From Kitasatospora atroaurantiaca (GTDB taxonomy: Bacteria; Actinomycetota; Actinomycetes; Streptomycetales; Streptomycetaceae): a DNA stretch of 64,000 nucleotides. The notes under the pieces are model-generated. The model was not told the DNA's origin. It ran no database searches and saw only the letters and a list, made by a program, of their open reading frames with translations. The translations under genes and the position numbers were made by a program. Of this stretch, positions 36,356-43,607 are shown one piece after another; the stretch's first letter is position 1, and each line of letters starts with the position of its first letter. The stretch lies in contig NZ_VIVR01000001.1 in NCBI RefSeq assembly GCF_007828955.1, positions 3,596,001 to 3,660,000 of the forward strand, given 5' to 3'.

Positions 36356-36506
36356 GGGTACGGAAAGCTGCCGTACCCAAATGGGTGTTTCAGCCCATCC
36401 CAGCCGTCCGGCCTGACCGATAGTTGCCGGTACTGGGCGGGGTAGTGCCCCGCTCCGGCTCGTTGTGGGGGAGACCACCTGTTGTGTAGACGAGTACCGG
36501 AGCGGG
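36356..36506. other. Two inverted repeats in the NUDIX-DUF397 gap
   Basis: GGGTACGG/CCGTACCC (36356-36363 with 36371-36378) is a compact hairpin. CCCGCTCCGG (36449-36458) pairs with CCGGAGCGGG (36497-36506). They sit between the NUDIX stop and the DUF397-like start and may be a terminator plus leader structure. Confidence 0.5.
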
Positions 36507-36519
36507 AGTCTTGGAGGGG

Positions 36520-36993
36520 TTAGCCGACCGGCTCGCCCTTGATCAGCAGGGGCAGCCCCTTGCCGTCCCGTCGGGCTTCCCACGCCTGCCCGATGCGCTG
36601 ACGCTGGTAGGGCTGGGCGTACTCGTGCAACTCCGTCATGGGCACGAATCGGTGGCCGTTCAGGTGCTCGCCGGTCTTGATCCGGTCCACCTGCCGGGCC
36701 TTGAGAATGCCGCCGTTGAAGACGAAGTTGAGCCCTTCCGGGTACTCGCCGACCGGTGCGTAGTCCACCGCAACGAGCTCCCACAGATCGAGCACGAGCC
36801 CGGTTTCGATCAGCAGGTGTCGCGCGGCAGCCTCGTTCGGCGCTTCGTCCTTTTCGGCGCTGCCTCCGGGCAAGATCCATCCGTCCTTGTAGTTCGGATC
36901 GACCATGAGCACGTCTCCTGCCTCATTGAAGGCGATCACGACGCCCCCGACACGGCGAGCGGGCGGATTGGGCATGAGGGGGTTCGGATGCAA
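36520..36993 (-). CDS. NUDIX-fold protein with degenerate Nudix box
   Basis: 157 residues from a TTG start, chosen because GGAG is well spaced from it and no ribosome site precedes the ATG at 36975. The fold is clear (VGGVVIAFNEAGDVLMVDPN, GWILPGGSAEKDE), but the box reads ...AARHLLIETGL instead of the REUxEExGU end. One of the two key Glu of the EE pair and the preceding Glu are replaced. Hydrolase activity may be lost, leaving a ligand-sensing role. It is next to XRE and DUF397-like genes. Confidence 0.8.
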   Translation of the reverse strand: MHPNPLMPNPPARRVGGVVIAFNEAGDVLMVDPNYKDGWILPGGSAEKDEAPNEAAARHLLIETGLVLDLWELVAVDYAPVGEYPEGLNFVFNGGILKARQVDRIKTGEHLNGHRFVPMTELHEYAQPYQRQRIGQAWEARRDGKGLPLLIKGEPVG

Positions 36994-37025
36994 CGCGCTC
37001 TCCAGTGATCAGCAGTCAGTGAGGT

Positions 37026-37178
37026 TCAGTGCATAAGCGCGGACGCCAGCAAGGCGGCGACGAAGGCGAAGAGGCCAGCCACGGAGACCGCGTAGGCCAT
37101 GAGCGCCTGCGGTGGGTCCGGGAGCCCCTTCCGGGCCCGTTCTGCCATCTCGTGGTACTCGGCCTGGTCGTCGGTCAC
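37026..37178 (-). CDS. 50-residue single-TM microprotein
   Basis: Found by my own reading: GTG at 37178 overlaps the upstream stop (GTGA). The peptide has a charged N-terminus (VTDDQAEYHEMAERARKG) and a C-terminal TM helix (AYAVSVAGLFAFVAALLASA). Translational coupling on both sides and protein-like composition support it. Function unknown. Confidence 0.65.
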   Translation of the reverse strand: MTDDQAEYHEMAERARKGLPDPPQALMAYAVSVAGLFAFVAALLASALMH

Positions 37179-37429
37179 GTCGGATGGCTCCCCGGATTGG
37201 CCAGCTTGGCGCGCAGTGCCGCTCTGTGAGCCTGTCGGGCGGCTCGCCCAACGCAGTCAGGGCAGATCGGCAGCGTCGCCGGCCCCGTGCCAGTTCTCAG
37301 GTCGAAGGTCAGGGCAGCGGTAACGATGTTGGGGCGCTGGCAGCAGAAGCATCGGCCCAACGCCCAAGTCAGGGGCTCGGGTTCCGGAAGCTCGTCACCC
37401 GGAATCCGGTAGAAGACCGGGGCGGTCAC
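37175..37429 (-). CDS. Small zinc-ribbon protein
   Basis: 84 residues from a GTG that overlaps the upstream stop. Two Cys pairs (RCFCCQR, ICPDC) separated by about 25 residues suggest a zinc ribbon; the C-terminus is basic and helical (QAHRAALRAKLANPG). It is the middle of three coupled genes (37740 to 37026). Function unknown. Confidence 0.68.
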   Translation of the reverse strand: MTAPVFYRIPGDELPEPEPLTWALGRCFCCQRPNIVTAALTFDLRTGTGPATLPICPDCVGRAARQAHRAALRAKLANPGSHPT

Positions 37430-37740
37430 GCGCTCAACTCCGCTGGTAACGCCGATGCATTGGGGGCGTACTGCGCCTGGGCCCCGAATGGCCTGCCTGG
37501 GGCGACACGGGGACGGCTTGCCCTCATGACCGGGACCAACTCCGGTACTGGAGAGAGTGGTTCGATATCAGAGGGAGAGGTATCCCACTCCACCCCGCCA
37601 GCCTTCGGCCGAAGGTAGACCCTGCCGCTCTGCTCGCCCATGTAGACGCCCTGAGCGCCGTTGTGGGCGCCGTCGCGGACCATCTCCCCAACCTGGGGCC
37701 GATAGATGGGCCTGTGCGGCCCTCTGCGCGTCGCCACCAC
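37426..37740 (-). CDS. Hypothetical protein with a predicted beta-barrel-like middle segment
   Basis: 104 residues from the GTG at 37740, behind GGGAGG; a GTG at 37773 is the longer option. VGEMVRDGAHNGAQGVYMGE then GRVYLRPKAGGVEWDT looks like a small SH3-type barrel. The C-terminus is disordered. Its stop overlaps the next start by 4 bp (GTGA). Confidence 0.6.
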   Translation of the reverse strand: MVATRRGPHRPIYRPQVGEMVRDGAHNGAQGVYMGEQSGRVYLRPKAGGVEWDTSPSDIEPLSPVPELVPVMRASRPRVAPGRPFGAQAQYAPNASALPAELSA

Positions 37741-37760
37741 TCCACCTCCCGAGAAATGCT

Positions 37761-37828
37761 GAGTGCCCGTCACGTCCGAAAGACGGTACGGGCACTCACC
37801 ACACGAGAGGGGGACTGGTTGTCCCCCT
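37761..37828 (-). terminator. Tandem terminator hairpins after the XRE gene
   Basis: GAGTGCCCGT/ACGGGCACTC (37761-37770, 37788-37797) and AGGGGGAC/GTCCCCCT (37808-37815, 37821-37828) lie just downstream of the XRE stop on the minus strand. Confidence 0.7.
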
Positions 37829-37839
37829 ACCTAAAATGA

Positions 37840-39066
37840 CTACGCGGCCACTCCCAGTGACTCCGCCAGTGCGACGGCCGACGCCTTCAGCGGGCCCTTG
37901 GCGCTGCGCTCAAGGGCAGCGGCCAGCGTCCTGGCGTTAGGCACGTACTTGACGCCCTCGTTGGTGACCCCGACAGCTTCGGACAGGTAGTGGACTGCTG
38001 CCGCCGTCTCCTTCTTCAGGTGGTGCCCGTAGGCGATGTCCAGCAGCAGACGAGACCGGCGTTCGAGCGAGCCGATGGACGCCGGGTCGATGCTCTCAGC
38101 ACGCGCCAGCGCTTCTCCCGGCTTCACCAGGCCGACACCGATGGTGACGCTGTGGACGTCCACGTTGGACATGGCGAAGGCCGACTGAGCGTGCCAGTAC
38201 CCAGCCGGGAGCTTCCGTGCCGTCTCTTCGGCCTCAGCAAGGTACCGCTCAGCAGGCCCCGACTGTCCATCAAGGCCGTGGGTGCATGCGGCTTGAAGGT
38301 TGAGCTGACCATAGGCAGCCAGTACGTCAGCCCCGCCGGTCTCCAGCATCGGCCGGACCAACGCCATGCCCATTTCGGCGGTCTTCACCGCCTCCTCGTA
38401 GAAGCCTGCCGCACGTTGACCGATGCTCACCGTCCATGCGCCCAGAGCCAAGCTCACCGGCTCGTCGGCGTTCTCGCTGGCGTCCCGAGCACGATCCAGC
38501 GCCATCCAGTACAACTCCGGTTCGGAGATGTGCGCGAGCATGCGTTGCACCAGGCGGTACAGATCCCCCATGGCCGCATACGCGGTGCGGCGCTCGCTGC
38601 CCTGGTGGTACCGGACACTTGCGTGTGCGGCCCGGATCAAGTCCGGCAGGATCGCACCAACTGCCGTGCGCTGCTCGGGCGACGTGTGCCAGAGTCGCCA
38701 CGCCTGTTCGACCCTGCCCTTGAGTACTGACGGGGCCGTAACCTCCGGTGGGGCCGGGAGGAAGCTCACCGTGTGCATGGCGCTCCGGATCTCCGGAACG
38801 GACACATGGCTGACCTTGCCCATGTCGGCCGCCGGGATGCTCATGTCCCCGCCGGTCAACACCTTCACGTCGTCCACGTGGAGCACCTGGGCCAACTTCA
38901 GCAGCATCGGAACGCCGTGAAGCTCTCGTTCCCCAAGCTCAATCTTCTTCAGCCAGTCCGACGACCGGCCGACCAGCCCGGCCGTCACGGCGCGGGTCAT
39001 GCCCCGACGCTCCCGGATCGCCCGGATTCGCTCGCCGGTCGTGAGTTCTGCGGATAGGTCGCTCAT
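37840..39066 (-). CDS. XRE-family regulator with C-terminal TPR-like helices
   Basis: 408 residues. The N-terminal HTH (GERIRAIRERRGMTRAVTAG, then GRSSDWLKKIELGERE) is followed by a long all-helical region typical of TPR-containing streptomycete XRE proteins, which respond to peptides or small signals. GGGAGAGGG precedes the ATG. It heads the leftward block with three microgenes, the NUDIX, DUF397-like and JmjC genes. A WhiJ-like control system is a reasonable model. Confidence 0.85.
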   Translation of the reverse strand: MSDLSAELTTGERIRAIRERRGMTRAVTAGLVGRSSDWLKKIELGERELHGVPMLLKLAQVLHVDDVKVLTGGDMSIPAADMGKVSHVSVPEIRSAMHTVSFLPAPPEVTAPSVLKGRVEQAWRLWHTSPEQRTAVGAILPDLIRAAHASVRYHQGSERRTAYAAMGDLYRLVQRMLAHISEPELYWMALDRARDASENADEPVSLALGAWTVSIGQRAAGFYEEAVKTAEMGMALVRPMLETGGADVLAAYGQLNLQAACTHGLDGQSGPAERYLAEAEETARKLPAGYWHAQSAFAMSNVDVHSVTIGVGLVKPGEALARAESIDPASIGSLERRSRLLLDIAYGHHLKKETAAAVHYLSEAVGVTNEGVKYVPNARTLAAALERSAKGPLKASAVALAESLGVAA

Positions 39067-39224
39067 TGGCCCTCTCCCGTGACACGCACTCCTGTGGTAA
39101 TCAGCGTAGCCCTGCTATCTCATACCCGTGCGGTACGAGTTGACGCCGGGCCAGGGTCACGGTAGGTACTCGTCGGCCATGGCGAAGACTCCCCCGCCAG
39201 GAGTGCCCGCCCTGAGACGCAGAG

Positions 39225-39253
39225 AGACCCCGGCGACGCGTTCACCGGGGTCT
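39225..39253 (-). terminator. Terminator hairpin
   Basis: AGACCCCGG (39225-39233) pairs with CCGGGGTCT (39245-39253), downstream of the leftward gene at 39350 and before the XRE gene. Confidence 0.65.
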
Positions 39254-39307
39254 GTCCACACTCACAGTCGGTCACTGAAACCCCCAGGCCGGCGGGGCGC
39301 CTTTAAC

Positions 39308-39319
39308 TGCATATATGCA
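39308..39319. promoter_or_regulatory. AT-rich palindrome TGCATATATGCA
   Basis: A perfect 12-bp palindrome in a pocket much richer in AT than its surroundings, about 240 bp upstream of the XRE start and just after the 39350 gene. It may be an operator; no partner is identified. Confidence 0.35.
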
Positions 39320-39349
39320 CTCCAATGTATGATCATGCGCCGCGGGAAC

Positions 39350-39691
39350 CTAAGCCGCGAGCTGCACCCACTCATCCCAGAGCACCCACGGCGCGCCGGT
39401 CGGTACCCACCGGCCGGACTCAGCCGAGACAGTCCACTCATGCATGCCGACCACTCCCCCGACCGTCAGGGAGTGTGCGACGAGCCGGAATCGCTCTCTT
39501 TCAACAGGCAGGAATCTGGCCGTAGTTGAGCTGTAGACGTAAAGCGCGCGGGTCAACTCATCCTCCGTGTAGACGTATTCAGGCTCTGTCGGGTAGTCGC
39601 GACCGGCAGGCACCCATGCCCGCAAGCCCCGCGCCACCCGAGCGAAAATCTCGGTACGGATCTCAACTGTCGGCTTGCTCCCCCTGGACAT
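39350..39691 (-). CDS. Hypothetical protein
   Basis: 113 residues from the ATG at 39691; longer starts at 39706, 39739 and 39763 are possible, so the 5' end is uncertain. Mixed alpha/beta with EIRTEIFARVARGLRAWVPA, TEDELTRALYVYSSTTARFL and a Trp-rich end (APWVLWDEWVQLAA). Family not recognised. It sits at the edge between the cargo module and the prophage. Confidence 0.5.
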   Translation of the reverse strand: MSRGSKPTVEIRTEIFARVARGLRAWVPAGRDYPTEPEYVYTEDELTRALYVYSSTTARFLPVERERFRLVAHSLTVGGVVGMHEWTVSAESGRWVPTGAPWVLWDEWVQLAA

Positions 39692-39970
39692 GCGCGTACG
39701 CGCCACCCCCCAATCTCTCGGCCGGACACTCCTTCGCATCCAGACAACTGGTTGAACGTACACCTAAGTACTGACAATCGGCCACGACTTAAGAGAACCT
39801 AAAGTTCGCAGGTCAGAGCCTTGACAAGGACATACCTGACGCATCGTCGGTAATCGAGACCTTACCTAGAGAGACGCGCATCCCCGCCGAAGGTTGCACG
39901 CGATTTTAGGGAATTTTCTGACGGGCAGTCACGTATTCAAGTGTCCGGAACATGCCATTTTTGGGAAACG

Positions 39971-39998
39971 AAAAAAGGCCCCCGCCGTAGCGGGGGCC
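39971..39998 (-). terminator. Intrinsic terminator closing the prophage leftward transcripts
   Basis: GGCCCCCGC-CGTA-GCGGGGGCC with an A-run (39971-39976) that is a T-run on the transcribed strand. This canonical terminator marks the left limit of the phage block. Confidence 0.88.
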
Positions 39999-40006
39999 AT
40001 CTTGGA

Positions 40007-40030
40007 CCACCTACGGACGTCCGTAGGTGG
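40007..40030. repeat. Phage palindrome copy 1 (24 bp, perfect)
   Basis: Contains the core CCTACGGACGTCCGTAGG extended by CCA/TGG. It lies 130 bp after the stop of the 40161 gene and 8 bp before the intrinsic terminator. Confidence 0.9.
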
Positions 40031-40160
40031 CCACTCCTTCTCGTATCTCACACAGGCCGGGCGCTTCACATGCCGCCCCCTTCCCCGTGGCGCCACCAGC
40101 ACGGCCACTGTCGCAGCCAACCGCGCTCTTCCTGCCTTCGTCTCCAGCGCTCCCGGAGCT

Positions 40161-40421
40161 TCACCACCGCGCCACCCGTTCGGCAGTTCCCAGGGTTGCC
40201 GTGCGGAGCGGCGAACGGTCTCCCTCAACCTTCTCGGCCTCTCGCGCGGCGTCGATCAGCCACGCTGCGAGGTTCCTTGCCTCAACCGGGGTGAGCTTCG
40301 CGCGGTCGCCAGGTACCGCGATGCTGACGTGTCGCGCTTCCTTGTCGTTGTGCCAACCAACCACCTTGCCGCCGGCCTGAGTGACAAGGGTGGCCTTCGT
40401 CTCACGAGAGACAGTGAACAC
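40161..40421 (-). CDS. Small phage hypothetical protein
   Basis: 86 residues from a GTG with AGGAG upstream. A beta-rich start (FTVSRETKATLVTQAGGKVV) and a helical end (TPVEARNLAAWLIDAAREAE). Family not recognised. Last gene of the leftward phage block. Confidence 0.65.
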   Translation of the reverse strand: MFTVSRETKATLVTQAGGKVVGWHNDKEARHVSIAVPGDRAKLTPVEARNLAAWLIDAAREAEKVEGDRSPLRTATLGTAERVARW

Positions 40422-40435
40422 GGTTGCTCCTGTTG

Positions 40436-40603
40436 CTAGTTGTCTGTGGTGTTGTAAAGCTCGTCAATGAGTGCGTCGGCGTCGTGGTCGCTCATGTCCA
40501 CGCTCGCCACGGTGCGGCCGTCGGCGGCCTGTAGGTGCATCTCCACGCGGCATGCGTACCGGGTGACTTGGACGGTTCCGCCATCTGCGGTGCTGAACCT
40601 CAG
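40436..40603 (-). CDS. Small phage hypothetical protein, start uncertain
   Basis: I read 55 codons ending in TAG at 40436: RFSTADGGTVQVTRYACRVE, then MHLQAADGRTVASVDMSDHD and an acidic end. The only start that covers all of it is a CTG at 40603; an internal ATG would leave 34 residues. Protein-like composition and a tight fit between flanking genes support it. Confidence 0.5.
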   Translation of the reverse strand: MRFSTADGGTVQVTRYACRVEMHLQAADGRTVASVDMSDHDADALIDELYNTTDN

Positions 40604-40607
40604 GGGG

Positions 40608-41420
40608 TCACGCGGCCTTGACCCACAGGGCGGCGAACCGGTCCTTGCCCTTGCTGCGGATGACGCTCATTCGCGCCCGAGGCAACCCCATGTCGGCGGC
40701 AAGCTCGTCGTCGTTGTCGGTGCCGTAGTAGCCGACCGGGGCAATGCCGGTCAGCGCCATGAGTACGTGGCGCTGCTGCTCGCCCATCTTCCCGAGCGTG
40801 CCGTGAACCTTCTCGCGGGTCTGGTTGCGCCGCTCCGACACGAAGTCGGCGGACTCAAGTAGGTCTTCGGGGATGCCGGTCTTGCTCACGATGGTGTCCG
40901 CGAGCGTGGCGAAGTCGCCGGGGTTGTCGCTCTCGCTGCCCTTCACGGGCGCGTCAAGGTACTCAAGCCCCTGGTATGCCAGACGAGCCGCGTAGGCCGT
41001 CTCAGAGGTCATCCGGCGCGCTCCCATGGCTTCCGTGGTGGTCACCAGGTATTCGGCTTCGTAGGGGTCTCCGGCGGACAGCGAGAGTGCCCGCTCAAAG
41101 TCGGCGGCAACGGCCCGGCTGACCCCTTGCCGGGTCTCTTCCTTGCGCTCGTCGCTCATGGCGCCCTTGACGGTCTTGTCCATGAACGCGAAGAACTCGG
41201 CGACCGTCGTCCCACGGAATCGGGCGAGCCCTTCCCAGACGGCAATCCGGCCGACCTGGGCCAGGTCCTCAACAAGCTCCGGATCGGTCCTGCCGGCTCC
41301 GGACGCGTATCGGGCGGCGAGCTGAGTCACCCGCTCTTCGGTCGCCTTGACGACGGCCGTGACCGCCTCAAGGTCGTTGTTCTTCGCGTCGGCAATCTGC
41401 TGCTCGGTAAGGTCGATCAC
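40608..41420 (-). CDS. Phage sigma factor-like protein
   Basis: 270 residues from a GTG with GGGGGA upstream. Residues 46-100 resemble sigma region 2 (ELVEDLAQVGRIAVWEGLARF, then TTVAEFFAFMDKTVKGAMSD) and the C-terminus resembles region 4 with an HTH (DDELAADMGLPRARMSVIRS). It could direct host polymerase to phage promoters. A copy of the repeated promoter-like motif lies 43 bp upstream of its own start. Confidence 0.7.
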   Translation of the reverse strand: MIDLTEQQIADAKNNDLEAVTAVVKATEERVTQLAARYASGAGRTDPELVEDLAQVGRIAVWEGLARFRGTTVAEFFAFMDKTVKGAMSDERKEETRQGVSRAVAADFERALSLSAGDPYEAEYLVTTTEAMGARRMTSETAYAARLAYQGLEYLDAPVKGSESDNPGDFATLADTIVSKTGIPEDLLESADFVSERRNQTREKVHGTLGKMGEQQRHVLMALTGIAPVGYYGTDNDDELAADMGLPRARMSVIRSKGKDRFAALWVKAA

Positions 41421-41462
41421 GAGTGTCCCCCTGGGCCATGAGATGTGGTTTCAAATCCCCTT

Positions 41463-41479
41463 GAGCGCAAGGACTTCCC
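41463..41479 (-). promoter_or_regulatory. Phage promoter-like motif, copy a
   Basis: On the minus strand GGGAAGTCCTTGCGCTC, 43 bp before the sigma-like gene start. Confidence 0.65.
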
Positions 41480-41675
41480 GGATTCGCGCCGTTCGTCGTT
41501 GCTGATACGAAGCTATGGCGGGACGGGTTGGCCAACCCGATGGTTCGGACACGCTTGATCTTCTGACCTGCGGTTTCGGTATGGGCTGACACTGAGCCGA
41601 TACGGCCGGGTCGCTCGTCTCATACCTGGGAAGGACCCCAGCCGACGAGCGTTACCCGGTCGTTACCTGAGACCG

Positions 41676-41693
41676 CCTACGGACGTCCGTAGG
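41676..41693. repeat. Phage palindrome copy 2 (18 bp core, perfect)
   Basis: Core only; 13 bp after the DNA polymerase stop codon and about 200 bp upstream of promoter motif a. The flanking pair is G/T rather than complementary. Confidence 0.9.
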
Positions 41694-41706
41694 TGCCAGA
41701 GCCTGG

Positions 41707-43554
41707 CTAGAAGTCAGCCCCGTAGAGCGAGCCCCAGGACCGGCCGCCTATCTCCGCCTCAGCGGTGATCGGCACGCCGTAGAGATCCATGGTCATGCAC
41801 CGCTCGAACTCGCGGGCGTACTCCTGCGCCTCGCCCTTCGGGACGGATGCAAGGATCTCGTCGTGAATCGGCAGGCGCATCGCGTCCAAGATCCCAGCCT
41901 CTTCGGCGTTGAGCATTGCCTGTCCCAACAGGTCGCGAGCTGCCGACTGACACGCGTAGTTCACCACTGCATAGCTCCGGTCCCTATCCAAGGGAAGGCG
42001 TCGGCCGGTAGCCGAGATGTAGACCATTCCCGACCCGCGCGCTTCGCGCTGCCAGCGAGAGCTAGCCCGCTTGATCTCCGGGTACAGACGGTCGTACGCG
42101 GCAACCGCCCGCGCAATCTCGTCTTCTGGCGCTCCGGTCTGCCTTGAGATCGTGCTGATACCGCCGCCGTAGACCTTCCCGAAACCGGCCCCCTTGAAGA
42201 TCTTCCGGTCCTTCGGGGTGGCGCCGTCGCCCTTGACCAGACGAGCCGTGAAGGCGTGAATGTCCTCACCGGCTAGGAAGCCCTCGATCATCCGCTTGAC
42301 CCCGGCGAGAGCGGCCAGGACGCGCATCTCCACGGCCTGAAAGTCAGTGCTCACCATCACGTGTCCGGGGTCCGCCAGCAGGCAACGCCGGATCATCTGA
42401 TCGGAGCTGGGCAGGGTCTGAACGGCCGGACGGGTCACGCTCATTCGACCGGTGCGAGCGGCCAGAGTGTTGATGAACGGGTGCACACGGCCGTCAGCAT
42501 CCACCGTCTCAAGGAAGGTTTGCGCGTAGGTCGTCCGCCACTTCCCCGACCGCTTCGCGTGAAGCACCGCTTCTGCCAAAGGGTTTGGAGTGCGAGCCCC
42601 CAGGCGCTGCCACTGCAAGTCCCGATCAGCGAGCGCGAGAAGTACGGCCTTGTCCACCTTGACCGCGCCGGCCCCGGTGCGCTCCGTCAGCAATTCCCCC
42701 ATGCCCGTGAGTGCTTCGGCTATCTGCCGGGTGGAGTTGACCGATTCGACACCGTAACGGGCTGCCTTCTCGGCGTAGTTGGATGCCTCTTCGGCCAGGG
42801 TGGCGTCAAGCTCGCGCGTGAACTCTTCGTCAAGAACGAGCCCCCGACGTTGCATGATGGTGCAGATCCGGGCTAGCTCGTGCTCGTACTCGGCGAGTGC
42901 GTCACGTACCCCGACATGGGCAAGCTGATTGGTGAGGATCGGGTCCAGACGAGCCGTGTAGATCACGTCAAGTCCCGCGTAAAGATTGTAGGTTGGGTGC
43001 TCAAGGTCGATCCGGGCGAAGCCCGTTGCCTTCGTGAACCCGAGACCACGGAAGACCGACGTCAGGTCCCCCTGAGTGTCGGGGGCGGACGGATCGACGT
43101 AGTACCCGCACAGGGGCTTGAGGGCTGTTCCTAGCCCGCCTTCCTGGGGCTGCCTCGGGTCGAGAAGGGTCGCCTTGATCCGGGTGTCCGTGGTGCGGGG
43201 CGCCAGCGATTCGACCGACACCCCCGCGTGGCGATCCAAAACCAGCCAGTCGAACGGCGCGTTGTGGATCAGGAATCGCCGGATGTTCTCAAGGGCCAGA
43301 CGCGCGACCGACTGAAAGAGCCCGCCGCGCTCCCAGTGGATCACCCACGCGTCGGACCGGTCCCCGAACTGGACCGTACGAAGGCGGTAGTGATCGGCGA
43401 AGATATCAAGGCCGCTGGTCTCCGTGTCCAGCGCGATCGGCCCCCGGCGTGACGCTTCGCGCGCCCACTGGGTGAACTGTGCAAGGTCGTCCGCGTTCTG
43501 CGGTACGTGAATGGTGACGGTCTCGCCCGCCACGTCGTGAAGGTAGGTCCGCAT
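41707..43554 (-). CDS. Family A DNA polymerase (phage replicative)
   Basis: 615 residues from the ATG at 43554. An N-terminal 3'-5' exonuclease is visible (ALDTETSGLDIF, Asp43/Glu45; LDVIYTARLD as Exo III). The polymerase domain has motif A VSTDFQAVEMR (Asp404), motif B RKIFKGAGFGKVYGG (about 451-465) and motif C LPIHDEILASVP (His-Asp-Glu, 564-566). All catalytic acids are kept. It replicates phage DNA together with the adjacent primase-helicase, 36 bp downstream of whose stop its own region begins. Confidence 0.95.
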   Translation of the reverse strand: MRTYLHDVAGETVTIHVPQNADDLAQFTQWAREASRRGPIALDTETSGLDIFADHYRLRTVQFGDRSDAWVIHWERGGLFQSVARLALENIRRFLIHNAPFDWLVLDRHAGVSVESLAPRTTDTRIKATLLDPRQPQEGGLGTALKPLCGYYVDPSAPDTQGDLTSVFRGLGFTKATGFARIDLEHPTYNLYAGLDVIYTARLDPILTNQLAHVGVRDALAEYEHELARICTIMQRRGLVLDEEFTRELDATLAEEASNYAEKAARYGVESVNSTRQIAEALTGMGELLTERTGAGAVKVDKAVLLALADRDLQWQRLGARTPNPLAEAVLHAKRSGKWRTTYAQTFLETVDADGRVHPFINTLAARTGRMSVTRPAVQTLPSSDQMIRRCLLADPGHVMVSTDFQAVEMRVLAALAGVKRMIEGFLAGEDIHAFTARLVKGDGATPKDRKIFKGAGFGKVYGGGISTISRQTGAPEDEIARAVAAYDRLYPEIKRASSRWQREARGSGMVYISATGRRLPLDRDRSYAVVNYACQSAARDLLGQAMLNAEEAGILDAMRLPIHDEILASVPKGEAQEYAREFERCMTMDLYGVPITAEAEIGGRSWGSLYGADF

Positions 43555-43565
43555 ACCGCCGCAAG

Positions 43566-43595
43566 GGGGCACCTACGGATGTCCGTAGGTGCCCC
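43566..43595. repeat. Phage palindrome copy 3 (30 bp, one central mismatch)
   Basis: Longest copy: the core is extended by GGGGCA/TGCCCC, and one central base differs (GGAT instead of GGAC). It lies 12 bp after the primase-helicase stop and 12 bp before the polymerase ATG. Confidence 0.9.
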
Positions 43596-43607
43596 GTGGT
43601 GGGCCGG

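Larger units (their letters stand above)
39692..40160. other. Boundary region between cargo module and prophage
   Basis: About 470 bp with no convincing gene. It is less GC-rich than average at 39760-39960. TTGACA lies at 39821, but no matching -10 was found. A leftward intrinsic terminator and the first copy of the phage palindrome occupy its right part. Confidence 0.5.

Noticed and set aside
39821..39826. TTGACA as a rightward lysogenic promoter
   Set aside because: No acceptable -10 at 16-18 bases and no rightward gene follows.
41368..41592. A 74-codon minus frame starting MSAHTETAGQ upstream of the sigma-like gene
   Set aside because: It would overlap the s-like gene start and run through promoter motif a; no good ribosome site and weak protein character.
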